Positions 41,956-51,115 of a stretch of 64,000 bases of DNA are shown here, one piece after another. The notes beneath the pieces are model-generated. The model saw only the letters and a program-made list of their open reading frames with translations, was not told the origin of the DNA and searched no databases. The position numbers were made by a program, and so were the translations under genes. The DNA lies in NCBI RefSeq assembly GCF_007833165.1, contig NZ_VOBQ01000004.1, positions 186,001 through 250,000 on the forward strand. The letters run 5' to 3'. The stretch's first letter is position 1; each line of letters begins with the position of its first letter. This DNA comes from Caenimonas sedimenti. GTDB lineage: Bacteria > Pseudomonadota > Gammaproteobacteria > Burkholderiales > Burkholderiaceae_C.

Positions 41956-43608
41956 TTGACCTTTTCCTTCGTCTTCCGTCCACGCCTCGTGGACGCCTTG
42001 CACGGCTACGACCGTGAACGCTTCGCCCGCGACCTCGGCGCCGGCCTCACCGTCGGCATCGTCGCCCTGCCGCTGGCCATGGCTTTCGCCATCGCTTCCG
42101 GCCTGAAGCCCGAAGCCGGCCTCTGGACGGCCATCATCGCGGGCTTCCTCATTTCCGCACTGGGGGGCTCCAGCGTGCAGATCGGCGGGCCGGCCGGTGC
42201 CTTCATCGTCATCGTCTACGGCATTGTCGAGCGCTATGGCCTGGCCAATCTGATGATCGCGACCGCCTGTGCCGGCGTGCTGATGTTCCTGCTGGGGATG
42301 CTGAAGCTCGGGCGGCTGGTGCGCTACGTGCCCGTCAGCATCGTCATCGGCTTCACCAACGGCATCGCCGTGCTGATCGCGGCTTCGCAGCTGAAGGACT
42401 GGCTGGGGCTGGAGATCGCCAGGATGCCCGCCGACTTCTTCACCCAGCTGAAGACGCTGGTGCTGAACCTGGGCAGCTTCAACCCCTACGCTTTCGCGCT
42501 CGGCACCGCGTGTTTCGCCGGCCTGTTCATCTGGCCACGCCTCTGGCAGGCCAGCTCGCCGGTGAAGATCCCGCTCGACATGCCGGGCATGAAGCGGGCC
42601 GCCCGCCTGAGCGCGCGCCTGCCGGGACCCATCGTCGCGCTGGTGTCGCTCACCTTCGCGGCCTGGTACCTGCAGCTGCCGGTCGAGACCATCGGCAGCC
42701 GCTTCGGCAGCATCCCGCAAGGCCTGCCCGGCTTCGCCCTGCCTGATTTCTCGTGGGAAACGGTCAAGCTGCTGGTCACCCCGACCGTCACCATCGCGAT
42801 GCTGGGCGCCATCGAATCGCTGCTCTGCGCGCGGGTCGCGGACCAGATCTCTCCCCTGCCGCGGCATGACCCCAACCAGGAGCTGATGGCGCAGGGCATC
42901 GCCAACTTCGTGGTCCCGTTCTTCGGCGGCATGCCCGCCACCGGCACCATCGCCCGCACCGTCACCAACGTGCGTTCGGGCGCCACGTCGCCCGTGGCCG
43001 GCATCGTCCATGCCCTGACGCTGGCGGTCGTCGTGCTGGCCGCCGCGCCGCTGGCGCTGCATGTGCCGCTGGCGGTGCTGGCCGGCATCCTGCTCTTCGT
43101 CGCCTGGAACATGGGCGAGTGGCGCGAGTTCGGCCACCTGAAGAAATACAGCACGCACTACCGGGTGCTGATGCTGGGCACGTTCTTCCTCACGGTGGTG
43201 TTCGACCTGACCGTGGCCGTGCAGGTGGGGCTCGGCCTGGCTTGCGTGCTCTTCATCCAGAAGATGAGCTCCCTCTTCCGCGTGGAGCGGGTCCCCAGCG
43301 AGGGCGCGCTGCTGCACTACAAGCTGTACGGTTCGCTGTTCTTCGGCGCGGTCGCGAAGATCGATGAGGTGGTGCAGGCGGTGGAAGACGGCCCTGAGGC
43401 GCCGGTGGTGGTGCTGGACGCGCTGCAACTGGTGCACCTGGACACATCGGGGCTGGACGCCCTGCGCCAGCTGCACAAGGCGGTGCTGCTGCGCGCGGGC
43501 ACGCTGCACCTCGAGGCCCTGCAGCAGCAGCCCGGCGAGGTGATCGAGCGGGCGGGCTTCGGGGCGGAACTGCGGCGCAATGAGGCGTCGGCGGAGGTGG
43601 CGGGATAG
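41956..43608 (+). CDS. SulP-family anion transporter with STAS domain
   Basis: 550 residues. Ten or more hydrophobic helices (about 25-425) carry the SulP marks LTVGIVALPLAMAFAIASG and GGPAGAFIVIVYGIV, and a cytoplasmic STAS domain follows (about 440-540; VLDALQLVHLDTSGLDALRQ). Members move sulfate, bicarbonate or dicarboxylates by symport. The ion cannot be told from sequence. The start is a TTG at 41956 supported by CCGGAGA nine bases upstream; the frame extends farther upstream into the lipoprotein gene without similarity. The 152 bases before it (41804-41955) show no gene or clear promoter. Confidence 0.9.
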   Translation: MTFSFVFRPRLVDALHGYDRERFARDLGAGLTVGIVALPLAMAFAIASGLKPEAGLWTAIIAGFLISALGGSSVQIGGPAGAFIVIVYGIVERYGLANLMIATACAGVLMFLLGMLKLGRLVRYVPVSIVIGFTNGIAVLIAASQLKDWLGLEIARMPADFFTQLKTLVLNLGSFNPYAFALGTACFAGLFIWPRLWQASSPVKIPLDMPGMKRAARLSARLPGPIVALVSLTFAAWYLQLPVETIGSRFGSIPQGLPGFALPDFSWETVKLLVTPTVTIAMLGAIESLLCARVADQISPLPRHDPNQELMAQGIANFVVPFFGGMPATGTIARTVTNVRSGATSPVAGIVHALTLAVVVLAAAPLALHVPLAVLAGILLFVAWNMGEWREFGHLKKYSTHYRVLMLGTFFLTVVFDLTVAVQVGLGLACVLFIQKMSSLFRVERVPSEGALLHYKLYGSLFFGAVAKIDEVVQAVEDGPEAPVVVLDALQLVHLDTSGLDALRQLHKAVLLRAGTLHLEALQQQPGEVIERAGFGAELRRNEASAEVAG

Positions 43609-43615
43609 CGAGGCC

Positions 43616-43621
43616 TAAAAT
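43616..43621 (+). promoter_or_regulatory. Possible -10 hexamer for the DUF3460 gene
   Basis: TAAAAT ends six bases before the ATG at 43628 with no Shine-Dalgarno between, suggesting a leaderless transcript. Confidence 0.5.
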
Positions 43622-43627
43622 AGGCCC

Positions 43628-43855
43628 ATGTCCAAGTTCCTCCGCCTTTTCCGCCGGCTCGACTACCAGTCCGACGTCACGCAGTTCATCGAGAAGCTGA
43701 AAGAGGAAAAGCCCGAGCTGGAGGCCCAGCAGCGCGCGGGCCGCGCCATCTGGTGGGACAAGAACATCGACCGCGACGCCCAGGGCGAATGGCGCGAGGC
43801 GCGCGTGCCGCAAAAGCCCTACGTCTACGGCGACGACCCGCGCCAGCCCCGCTGA
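43628..43855 (+). CDS. DUF3460 protein
   Basis: 75 residues, charged and cytoplasmic, with no signal peptide. The pattern YQSDVTQFIEKLKEEKPELE and RAIWWDKNIDRDAQ is that of DUF3460, a short betaproteobacterial family usually placed directly before scpA, as here (one base before the scpA GTG). Function unknown; linkage hints at chromosome maintenance but this is weak. Confidence 0.85.
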   Translation: MSKFLRLFRRLDYQSDVTQFIEKLKEEKPELEAQQRAGRAIWWDKNIDRDAQGEWREARVPQKPYVYGDDPRQPR

Positions 43856-43856
43856 C

Positions 43857-44708
43857 GTGGACTCGAGCGCCGCCCTGCTGCCGGAAGCTCCGGCATCCGA
43901 GACTTCCGGACTGCCCGAAGTGATCGACCAGGTCGCGCTCGCCCGGCTTTATGGCGAACCCCTGTTCGCCATGCCGCAGGACCTGTACATCCCGCCGGAC
44001 GCGCTGGAGATCTTCCTCGAAGCCTTCGAAGGCCCGCTCGACCTGCTGCTGTACCTGATCCGCAAGCAGAACTTCAACATCCTCGACATCCCGATGGCCG
44101 CGGTGACGCGCCAGTACCTGGTGTACGTGGACGAGATCCGCACGCGCAACCTGGAACTGGCCGCCGAATACCTGCTGATGGCCGCGATGCTGATCGAGAT
44201 CAAGTCGCGCATGCTGCTGCCGCCCAAGAAGGTGGCGGAAGGCCAGGAGCCGGAGGACCCACGGGCCGAGCTGGTGCGCCGCCTGCTGGAATACGAGCAG
44301 ATGAAGGCCGCGGCTTTCCGCCTGAACGAAGTGCCGCAGATCGGCCGCGACGTGCTGCGGGCCCAGGTGTTCATCGAGCAGGCGCTGGCGCCGCGCTTTC
44401 CCGACGTCAACGTGGTCGACCTGCAGGAGGCCTGGCGCGACATCCTGCGCCGCGCCAACCTGATCCAGCACCACAAGATCACCCGCGAGGAACTGTCGGT
44501 GCGCGAGCACATGAGCATCGTGCTGAAGCAGCTGCAGGGCCGCAAGTTCGTCGAGTTCGAGCACCTGTTCGACCCGGCCAAGGGCGTGCCCACGTTGATC
44601 GTCACCTTCATCGCCACGCTGGAGCTCGCGAAGGAGACGCTGATCGAGCTGACCCAGGCCGAGGCCTATGCTCCCATCTACGTCCGCCTGGCCTACCAGC
44701 CGGCTTGA
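43857..44708 (+). CDS. scpA: Segregation and condensation protein A
   Basis: 283 residues of the kleisin family, bridging Smc heads together with ScpB in chromosome condensation. The N-terminal FEGPLDLLLYLIRKQNFNILDI block (about 54-75), the central KSRMLLPPK, and the C-terminal winged-helix region (from about 205) are typical. The first about 45 residues are a variable extension. The start is a GTG one base after the DUF3460 stop. scpB is not adjacent; it should lie elsewhere. Confidence 0.93.
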   Translation: MDSSAALLPEAPASETSGLPEVIDQVALARLYGEPLFAMPQDLYIPPDALEIFLEAFEGPLDLLLYLIRKQNFNILDIPMAAVTRQYLVYVDEIRTRNLELAAEYLLMAAMLIEIKSRMLLPPKKVAEGQEPEDPRAELVRRLLEYEQMKAAAFRLNEVPQIGRDVLRAQVFIEQALAPRFPDVNVVDLQEAWRDILRRANLIQHHKITREELSVREHMSIVLKQLQGRKFVEFEHLFDPAKGVPTLIVTFIATLELAKETLIELTQAEAYAPIYVRLAYQPA

Positions 44709-44711
44709 ACC

Positions 44712-46292
44712 TTGAGCTCCACATCCCCTCGTGATTTCGACGTGCTGATCGTCGGCAGCGGGCTTGCCGGCTTGTCCGCGGCCCTGCACCTCGCGCCCAC
44801 CCACCGGGTGGCCGTCCTGACCAAGCGCACCATGAGCGACGGCTCCAGCGGCTGGGCGCAGGGCGGCATCGCCGCCGTGCTGGCCGAAGGCGACACCTTC
44901 GACTCGCACGTCGACGACACGCTGGTCGCGGGGGCCGGCCTCTCGGACCCCACCGCCACCCGCTTTGTCGTGGAGAACGCGCCGGCCAGCATCGCCTGGC
45001 TGCGCGAACTGGGCGTGCCCTTCTCCGAGGAGGATGGCCACCTGCACCTGACGCGCGAAGGCGGCCACAGCGCGCGCCGCATCGTGCACGTGACGGACGC
45101 CACGGGCGCGGCCGTGCAGCGGACACTGATCGAGCGCGTCAAGCGCACGCCCAACGTCACCGTGTTCGAGCGCCACATGCTGGTCGACGTGATCATGGCC
45201 GGCAAGCTGGGCCTGCAGCCGAACCGTTGCCTGGGGCTGTACGCGCTGGACGAAGCGACCGACGAAGTGGTGACTTTCCGCGCGCCGCACACCATCCTGG
45301 CCACGGGCGGCGCAGGCAAGGTCTACCTGTACACGACCAACCCCGACACCGCCACCGGCGACGGCATCGCGGCGGCCTGGCGCGCCGGCTGCCGGGTGAC
45401 GAACATGGAGTTCATCCAGTTCCACCCGACCTGCCTGTACCACCCCAACGTCAAGAACTTCCTCATCACCGAAGCCGTGCGCGGCGAGGGCGGCCGGCTG
45501 CTGCTGCCGGACGGCACGCGCTTCATGCCGAACCATGACGCGCGGCTGGAACTGGCTCCGCGCGACGTCGTGGCCCGCGCGATCGACTTCGAGATGAAGA
45601 AGCACGGCCTGGACTGCGTGCACCTGGACATCTCGCACCAGCCGGAAGCGTTCGTGAAAGAGCACTTCCCCAACATTTACGCCCGCTGCCTCGAACTGGG
45701 CATCGACATCACGCGCGAACCCATTCCGGTGGTGCCGGCGGCGCACTACACCTGCGGCGGCATCCACACCGACCTGCAAGGCCGCACCGACGCGGACGGC
45801 TTGCATGCCGTCGGCGAGACCGCGTACACCGGCCTGCACGGCGCCAACCGGCTGGCCAGCAACTCGCTGGTGGAGTGCATGGTGTTCGCCCGCTCGGCGG
45901 CGCTGGACATTATCGCGACGCAGCTGCCGGCCGTGCCGGCGATCCCGGCCTGGGACGACAGCCGGGTGACCGACGCGGACGAGGCGGTCGTCATCTCGCA
46001 CAACTGGGACGAGCTGCGCCGCTTCATGTGGGACTACGTGGGGATCGTGCGCACGAACAAGCGGCTGGACCGGGCCGCGCACCGCATCAAGCTGCTCCAG
46101 GAGGAGATCCAGGAGTTCTACAGCGCGTTCCACGTCACCACCGACCTGCTCGAACTGCGCAACCTCGTGACGGTGGCGGAGCTCATCGTCGATTCGGCCC
46201 GCTCTCGACACGAAAGCCGGGGCCTGCATTTCAGCCGCGACTACCCCGACATGGCACCGGTCGCGGTGCCGACGATCCTGAAGCCCGCCTGA
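44712..46292 (+). CDS. nadB: L-aspartate oxidase
   Basis: 526-residue flavoenzyme that oxidises L-aspartate to iminoaspartate, the first step of de novo NAD synthesis. FAD-binding [14 protein letters not shown] lies at about 14-27. The [14 protein letters not shown] and [19 protein letters not shown] segments and the C-terminal helical arm ending [15 protein letters not shown] are classic NadB. The start is TTG (44712), three bases after the scpA stop. Partner genes nadA and nadC lie about 5-7 kb away on the other strand. Confidence 0.95.
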   Translation: MSSTSPRDFDVLIVGSGLAGLSAALHLAPTHRVAVLTKRTMSDGSSGWAQGGIAAVLAEGDTFDSHVDDTLVAGAGLSDPTATRFVVENAPASIAWLRELGVPFSEEDGHLHLTREGGHSARRIVHVTDATGAAVQRTLIERVKRTPNVTVFERHMLVDVIMAGKLGLQPNRCLGLYALDEATDEVVTFRAPHTILATGGAGKVYLYTTNPDTATGDGIAAAWRAGCRVTNMEFIQFHPTCLYHPNVKNFLITEAVRGEGGRLLLPDGTRFMPNHDARLELAPRDVVARAIDFEMKKHGLDCVHLDISHQPEAFVKEHFPNIYARCLELGIDITREPIPVVPAAHYTCGGIHTDLQGRTDADGLHAVGETAYTGLHGANRLASNSLVECMVFARSAALDIIATQLPAVPAIPAWDDSRVTDADEAVVISHNWDELRRFMWDYVGIVRTNKRLDRAAHRIKLLQEEIQEFYSAFHVTTDLLELRNLVTVAELIVDSARSRHESRGLHFSRDYPDMAPVAVPTILKPA

Positions 46293-46443
46293 AGGCATGA
46301 AGCAAGCCCTGCCGCCGGACGCCGCCGAGGCTCCGGCACACGGCAACAGGATCGAAGCCCACTGAGCCGTGCCTGGGTCATTCGGCCCGTTGCTTTTCAG
46401 CTGTCCAGGCTTTACAAAACCGGTGTTCACCGGAGCCACGGCC

Positions 46444-47136
46444 ATGTCCATGCGGATCGAAGTCCCTTCTTACGAACGGCCCAAGGCTGCCCTCGGCACC
46501 TGGGTGGGTGCCTTGATCGTCGGGCTCTTCGGCGCGGTTTTCATCGTCCTCGGCCTGGACCGCGAGCCCGGCTGGCCCATCTGGATGCTGAGCGGCGGGA
46601 TCATCACCTGCGCCGCGTTGTTCGCTTTTCTGGTGGCCTTGCGCATGACGTTGAGCGTCATGCGGTTCGGCAAGGTCCACCTGTACCTGGAGAGCGAAGC
46701 ACGGGTCGGCGCGCCCCTGAAGGCGCTGGTGCGTTTGCCGGCGTCGATGGCCGGAAGCGCGGCGCGCGTCGAGCTCGAAAGCCTCCGGTTCACCCGCAAG
46801 CGCGGGGATGAGAGCATGCAGAACGAGGTGATCTGGTCGATCGCGCGGCTGTTTCCCATCCGCGCACGGCGCGGGGCGGCGTATGCCGACATCCGGCTCG
46901 ACATCCCTGAAGAAAGGGCGGCGACCGACTTGCCGGAGACAGTGCGCCGCTTCCGCCAGATGGACGGGCATGGTCCGGGATCAGAGATCGAGCGAGGTAC
47001 CACTCATTACGATTGGGAACTTCATCTGCGCGTGGAAGTGCCGGGGGTCGACCTGGAGCGCACCTATCACCTCAAGGTGCTTCCCCAGCGGACGCAAGCC
47101 GCTCCACCCGCGCTCGATGCGCTTCCTTCGTCCTGA
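46444..47136 (+). CDS. Membrane protein of unknown function
   Basis: 230 residues. Two hydrophobic helices (about 16-38 and 44-68) are followed by a soluble domain of about 150 residues, rich in beta-prone charged segments such as RVELESLRFTRKRGDES and HYDWELHLRVEVPGVDLERT. The topology and the last segment recall DUF3592-like proteins, but I cannot assign a family. The ATG at 46444 follows CCGGAG. An upstream GTG at 46369 is possible. The palindrome CCGGTG-TT-CACCGG at 46420-46433 overlaps the Shine-Dalgarno. The VOC gene starts 10 bases after its stop. Confidence 0.65.
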   Translation: MSMRIEVPSYERPKAALGTWVGALIVGLFGAVFIVLGLDREPGWPIWMLSGGIITCAALFAFLVALRMTLSVMRFGKVHLYLESEARVGAPLKALVRLPASMAGSAARVELESLRFTRKRGDESMQNEVIWSIARLFPIRARRGAAYADIRLDIPEERAATDLPETVRRFRQMDGHGPGSEIERGTTHYDWELHLRVEVPGVDLERTYHLKVLPQRTQAAPPALDALPSS

Positions 47137-47146
47137 CTCGCACGCC

Positions 47147-47539
47147 ATGACCATCGAACTCGACCACACCATCGTTCCCTCGCACACCGCCGTGGCCTCC
47201 GCGGAACGCCTCGCCCACCTGCTGGGCGTGCCTTGGTCCCCGCAGGCGCCCCTGGGCCCGTTTTCGCCGGTGTACCTGAACGACGGCCTGACGCTCGACT
47301 TCATCCAGACCGATGAAGCATTCCCCATCTATCACTTCGCCTTCCGGGTCCCGGAGGCGGATTTCGACGCCATCCTCGGGCGCATCCGCGCGGCCGGCAT
47401 CCCGTTCCGCAGCGACGTGCGCGGGGGCGGCGAAGGCCGGATCAACACGGACTACGGCGGCCGCATGGTCTACTGGAACGAGCCCGACGGCCATCAATGG
47501 GAGATCCTCACCGTGAGCTACGCGCGCGCGCCGGCCTGA
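47147..47539 (+). CDS. VOC (glyoxalase/bleomycin resistance) family protein
   Basis: 130 residues with the paired beta-alpha-beta-beta-beta fold of the vicinal-oxygen-chelate superfamily. Candidate metal ligands are H8 or H13 near the start, the HFAFRVPEADFDAIL region and the Glu in YWNEPDGHQWEILTVSY near the end. Members range from dioxygenases to antibiotic-binding proteins; the substrate is unknown. It follows the membrane protein by 10 bases and precedes the FkbM gene by 30. Confidence 0.85.
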   Translation: MTIELDHTIVPSHTAVASAERLAHLLGVPWSPQAPLGPFSPVYLNDGLTLDFIQTDEAFPIYHFAFRVPEADFDAILGRIRAAGIPFRSDVRGGGEGRINTDYGGRMVYWNEPDGHQWEILTVSYARAPA

Positions 47540-47557
47540 GGCCTTGGCCGGAGCGGC

Positions 47558-47563
47558 GACAAT
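47558..47563 (+). promoter_or_regulatory. Possible -10 hexamer for the FkbM methyltransferase gene
   Basis: GACAAT ends six bases before the ATG at 47570. Confidence 0.4.
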
Positions 47564-47569
47564 CCGGGG

Positions 47570-48958
47570 ATGACTGGTTCCCTCACCGTGGACATCGTGG
47601 ACGGCGTGCGCGTCGTCGTGCCCGACTCGCTCGATCTGATCACCCCCTTCGTCCTGCTCGAACAGCAGGACTGGTTCGAAGACGAGATCCGCTTCCTGCG
47701 CCGTGCCCTGCGGCCCGGCCAGCAGGTGCTCGACATCGGCGCCAACTACGGCGTCTATGCGCTGTCGATGGCGAAGACCGTCGGGCCCTCGGGGCGCGTG
47801 GTCGCTTTCGAGCCCGCTTCGGAAACCGCCCGGCTGCTGGCGGCCGGCATCGCCGCCAACGGTTTCGACCAGGTCAAGCTGGAAAAGGCCGCGCTCTCCA
47901 GCGAGATCGGCCAGGCGCAGCTGTCGCTGAACCAGGATTCCGAGCTCAATGCACTGGTGCGGGGCGCGGCGGCGCAGGCCGGCGCCAGCGAGACCGTGCC
48001 GGTGACCACCCTCGACGAAGCGCTGATGCGCCACGGTTGGCAGTCGATCGATTTCGTCAAGATCGACGCGGAAGGCGAGGAGGCCAGCATCCTGCGCGGC
48101 GGGGTGCGGTTCTTCCGCGACCTCTCGCCTCTTGTGCAGTACGAGATCCGTGCCGATGCGGCCGTGCATCTCGGGCTGGCCGACCAGTTCGCGGCACGCG
48201 GCTATGCCTCGTACCGCCTGGTGCCTGGCCTCGGTGTGCTCGTCCCGTTCGACCCGCAGGCGACGCCCGACGGCTACCTGCTCAACCTGTTCGCCTGCAA
48301 GCCGGACCGCGCGGAACGGCTGGAAGCCGAAGGCCTGCTGCTGCGCGCACCGCCGGCGTCCCCGCCGGAACCCGCGGAAGCCGACGGGTGGCGCCGCTCG
48401 CTGGCGGAACTCCCGTATGCCGTCCCGCTCGTCTCCCTGTGGTCGCAGACGGTGGCCGCCGGCGTCAGCGCCGAGGTCGAGCGGGCGCTGGCGCTGCACG
48501 CGATGAGCCGCGATGCGGCCCGGCCGCTGGCCGAACGCCATGCCGCGCTGCAGGGGAGCCTGGACGTGCTGCGCACCGTGTGCGGCCAGGACACGTCCTT
48601 CATGCGGCTGGCCAGCCTGGCACGCGTCGCCCAGGAAGCCGGCGAACGCGCGCTCGCGGTGAGCGCGCTCGGGCAGTTGGCCAACACCATGAACGAGAAC
48701 AGGCAGGCCGACGCGCGCGAGCCCTTCCTGGCACCTGCGGCACGCTTCGAGCGGATCGCCCCCGGCGCTTCCTTCGGCAGCTGGATCATGGCCGCCGTGC
48801 TGGAGGAGTTCGAACGGCTGTCGCTGTTCTCGGCTTTCTATGCGGAGATGGCGTCGCTGCCGCGGCTCGAAATCATCGAGCGGCTGGGGCTGGGCAGCGA
48901 GGAGATGCGGCGCCGCCTCCAGCTGGTGCGGCGCCGCTTCCACCTGCCGGGAGCCTGA
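47570..48958 (+). CDS. FkbM-family SAM-dependent methyltransferase
   Basis: 462 residues. The N-terminal domain (about 35-245) is an FkbM methyltransferase: SAM-binding VLDIGANYGVYALSMA, then VVAFEPASETARLLAAGIAA and IDFVKIDAEGEEASILRG. The C-terminal about 200 residues are helical and match no domain I know, making it about twice the usual length. FkbM enzymes O-methylate sugars or polyketides, and often occur near polysaccharide genes, none of which are seen here. The substrate is unknown. Confidence 0.85.
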   Translation: MTGSLTVDIVDGVRVVVPDSLDLITPFVLLEQQDWFEDEIRFLRRALRPGQQVLDIGANYGVYALSMAKTVGPSGRVVAFEPASETARLLAAGIAANGFDQVKLEKAALSSEIGQAQLSLNQDSELNALVRGAAAQAGASETVPVTTLDEALMRHGWQSIDFVKIDAEGEEASILRGGVRFFRDLSPLVQYEIRADAAVHLGLADQFAARGYASYRLVPGLGVLVPFDPQATPDGYLLNLFACKPDRAERLEAEGLLLRAPPASPPEPAEADGWRRSLAELPYAVPLVSLWSQTVAAGVSAEVERALALHAMSRDAARPLAERHAALQGSLDVLRTVCGQDTSFMRLASLARVAQEAGERALAVSALGQLANTMNENRQADAREPFLAPAARFERIAPGASFGSWIMAAVLEEFERLSLFSAFYAEMASLPRLEIIERLGLGSEEMRRRLQLVRRRFHLPGA

Positions 48959-48995
48959 GGGGCGCAGACGATGCGCTGCGCCGGGCCGCGCATCG

Positions 48996-50231
48996 TCACA
49001 AGGCCTCTGCCTTGCGCTGCAGGAAGCGCCGCACGGCCTCGTCCCGTTCCAGGCCCGTGGCCAGCCGGTAGGCCTCGGCCGCGCCCGCCTTGTCGCCGCT
49101 GCGCGCCAGCAGCTCGGCCCGGGCCGCCCAGTAGGGCTGGTAGTCGCGCAGCCGCGCGTCGCCCTCCAGTTCGCGCAAGGCCGCGAGCCCGGCCGCCGCG
49201 CCCTCGGCTTCCGCCAGCGCCACAGCATGGTTCAAGGCCGCGACCGGCGAAGCGGTGAGTGCATGCAACGCCTCGTACAGGATCACGATGGCCGCCCAGT
49301 CCGGCGGGCGGCCGAAGCGGCGCATCGCGTGCGCGGACTGCACCGCGGCCTCCAGCTGGTACCGGCCGGGAGCGCCGCGCCGGCTCGCCTGCTGGAGCAG
49401 CGCTTCGGCTTCGTCCAGCAGCATCCCATCCCAGCGCGTGGTGTCCTGCAACGCCAGCGGCACGTAGTCGCCTTCCGCGTCCCGCCGGGCGTGCCGGCGC
49501 GAATGCGAGTGCAGCATCAGCGCCAGCAGGCCGGCGGCTTCCGGCTCCGCCGGCAGCAGGCTCACCAGCAGGCGCCCGAGCCAGATGGCTTCCTCCGCCA
49601 GGTTGCGGCGCCGCGGGTCCGTGCCCTCCGCGTCGGCCCAACCCTCGGCATAGGCCGCGTAGATGGCGCCCAGCACGGCGTCCAGGCGTTCCGCCAGCTG
49701 GTGGCGTTCCGGAACATGAAAGGGGATACCCGCCTGCCGGATCTTGGCCTTGGCGCGCACCAGGCGCTGCCCCATCGTCGCAGGCGCGACCAGGAACGCC
49801 GAGGCGATGGCGGCCGCGTCGAATCCCAGGACGGTCTGCAGCATCAGTGGCGCCCGCGCCACCGGCTCGATGCCCGGGTGGGCGCAGGCGAAGAGCAGCC
49901 CGAGGCGTTCATCCGGCAGCTCCGCCTCCCCGTCCTGGGGCGCGGCCAGCTCCGCCACCAGTTGCAAATGCTCGCTCGCGTGTTCGTCGTGGATTCGCGC
50001 ACGGACCGCATCGACCATCTTGCGGCGTGCCACCGTGAGCAGCCAGGCTTCGGGCGTCCTCGGGACGCCGTGCACCGGCCAGCCGGCCAGGGCGGCGGCG
50101 AAGGCCTCGGACAACGCGTCCTCGGCGCCGGCGAGGTCGCGCGTGCGCGCGGAGAGGAAGGCCACCAGCTTGCCGTAGCTGCGCCGGGCGGCGCCCTCCG
50201 CGGCGGCGGCGGTGGCCTCCACGGAAGTCAC
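48996..50231 (-). CDS. ECF-type sigma factor with C-terminal TPR-like extension (ECF42-like)
   Basis: 411 residues. The sigma-2 region (about 20-85) includes AGAEDALSEAFAAALAGWP, the sigma-4 region (about 115-175) includes LMLQTVLGFDAAAIASAFLV, and about 230 more residues follow with the AEGWADAEGTDPRRRNLAEEA and ALNHAVALAEAEG blocks, a helical TPR-like region. This architecture and the coupled YCII (DGPF) gene define the ECF42 group, which works without an anti-sigma factor. The start is a GTG at 50231 overlapping the YCII stop (GTGA). It probably directs transcription from the TGTCGA promoter upstream of the YCII gene. Confidence 0.9.
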   Translation of the reverse strand: MTSVEATAAAAEGAARRSYGKLVAFLSARTRDLAGAEDALSEAFAAALAGWPVHGVPRTPEAWLLTVARRKMVDAVRARIHDEHASEHLQLVAELAAPQDGEAELPDERLGLLFACAHPGIEPVARAPLMLQTVLGFDAAAIASAFLVAPATMGQRLVRAKAKIRQAGIPFHVPERHQLAERLDAVLGAIYAAYAEGWADAEGTDPRRRNLAEEAIWLGRLLVSLLPAEPEAAGLLALMLHSHSRRHARRDAEGDYVPLALQDTTRWDGMLLDEAEALLQQASRRGAPGRYQLEAAVQSAHAMRRFGRPPDWAAIVILYEALHALTASPVAALNHAVALAEAEGAAAGLAALRELEGDARLRDYQPYWAARAELLARSGDKAGAAEAYRLATGLERDEAVRRFLQRKAEAL

Positions 50232-50575
50232 ATCTGCCAAACGGGGCGGACCTCGACTGTGCCGTGGCTGGCGCCGGGGCAGCGTGCGGCCCAGGAGAGC
50301 GCGGTGTCCAGGTCCGGCACGTCGATCAGGTAGTAGCCGCCCAGCTCCTCGCGGGTCTCGATGAAAGGGCCGTTCAGCACCTCGGTCTTGCCGTCGCGCA
50401 CCTTGACGTTGGTGGACATGCTGGCGGGACGCAGGCGGTTGCTGGAGCGCAGCAGGCCGGCTTCGCGCAAGGCCTGCGCGTAGGCGCCATAGGCCGCCAG
50501 CGCCTGCGACTGGACGGCGGGCGGGAGGGCGTCGAAGGCGCCATCGTCGGCGTGGATGAACAGCATGTATTCCAT
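50228..50575 (-). CDS. YCII-related (DGPF) protein, partner of the sigma factor
   Basis: 115 residues: MEYMLFIHADDGAFDAL at the start, VLNGPFIETREELGGYYLID in the middle and AARCPGASHGTVEVRPVW at the end. The DGPF motif appears here as NGPF. YCII proteins share a dimeric alpha-beta barrel fold and may bind small molecules. In ECF42 loci they are the main sigma-dependent genes. The ATG at 50575 follows AGGAGA. Its stop overlaps the sigma-factor start. Confidence 0.9.
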   Translation of the reverse strand: MEYMLFIHADDGAFDALPPAVQSQALAAYGAYAQALREAGLLRSSNRLRPASMSTNVKVRDGKTEVLNGPFIETREELGGYYLIDVPDLDTALSWAARCPGASHGTVEVRPVWQM

Positions 50576-50618
50576 GGGAATCTCCTGGTTGGGGAGGCGC
50601 GAAATGCGCGACCTGACA

Positions 50619-50647
50619 ATGTCGCCCGGCAACCCTTGCTTTCGACA
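50619..50647 (-). promoter_or_regulatory. Candidate ECF42-type promoter for the YCII-sigma operon
   Basis: On the minus strand TGTCGA (50647-50642), 17 bases, then CGACAT (50624-50619). This agrees with the published ECF42 pattern of TGTCGA at -35 and a CGA-containing -10. It lies about 44 bases before the YCII start. Confidence 0.6.
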
Positions 50648-50668
50648 TCGGCCCGGAAATTGATCGCC

Positions 50669-51115
50669 TCAGGCGGGCTTGACCACCGCATGGGCCGTCG
50701 CGAACACCTGCCCGCCGCCAGCGAGAACCGCCTGCACGAAGCACAAGTTGCGCGTGGTGCGGGTGGCCCACCCCTGCCAGGCTGGTGCCGCGCCGGCATC
50801 CGCCAAGGCCAGGAACTGCACCGAAAGATCGACCGTGACGACGGTGTCGGTGGCGTAGTGGCCCAGCCCGGTGAGCACCGCCACGGCGTCGAAGCCGGCG
50901 GCGATGACGCCGCCATTCAACGCAGCGCTGCCACCACCGCCTTGCAAGCCCCGGTGCGGCCCGGCGGCCAGGCGAACCGACGCAATGGCGTCATCCATGC
51001 CCGCTTCGAACTGGAACCACTGGATCTCGCCCCGCCCGTTGAACAGGCGCAGTGCGCGCTCACGCTGCTCCGCATCCAGGCGGAACGGGATCGCCGCTGC
51101 CGCCTGAGCGTTCAC
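50669..51115 (-). CDS. PaaI-family thioesterase
   Basis: 148-residue hotdog protein. The helix-containing segment [18 protein letters not shown] corresponds to the PaaI active-site region (the usual H-G-G is N-G-G here, so catalysis or specificity may differ), followed by [17 protein letters not shown]. It would act on acyl-CoA thioesters. The start is a GTG at 51115 overlapping the nadA stop (GTGA at 51112-51115), implying co-translation with nadA, an unusual pairing. Confidence 0.82.
   Translation of the reverse strand: MNAQAAAAIPFRLDAEQRERALRLFNGRGEIQWFQFEAGMDDAIASVRLAAGPHRGLQGGGGSAALNGGVIAAGFDAVAVLTGLGHYATDTVVTVDLSVQFLALADAGAAPAWQGWATRTTRNLCFVQAVLAGGGQVFATAHAVVKPA

Noticed and set aside
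46297..46365. 22-codon frame between nadB and the membrane protein
   Set aside because: AAGG is only two bases from its ATG, the peptide has no recognisable feature, and such short frames are expected by chance.
43686..46451. Long minus-strand frame across scpA and nadB
   Set aside because: It crosses two well-defined genes and an intergenic region without any domain similarity.
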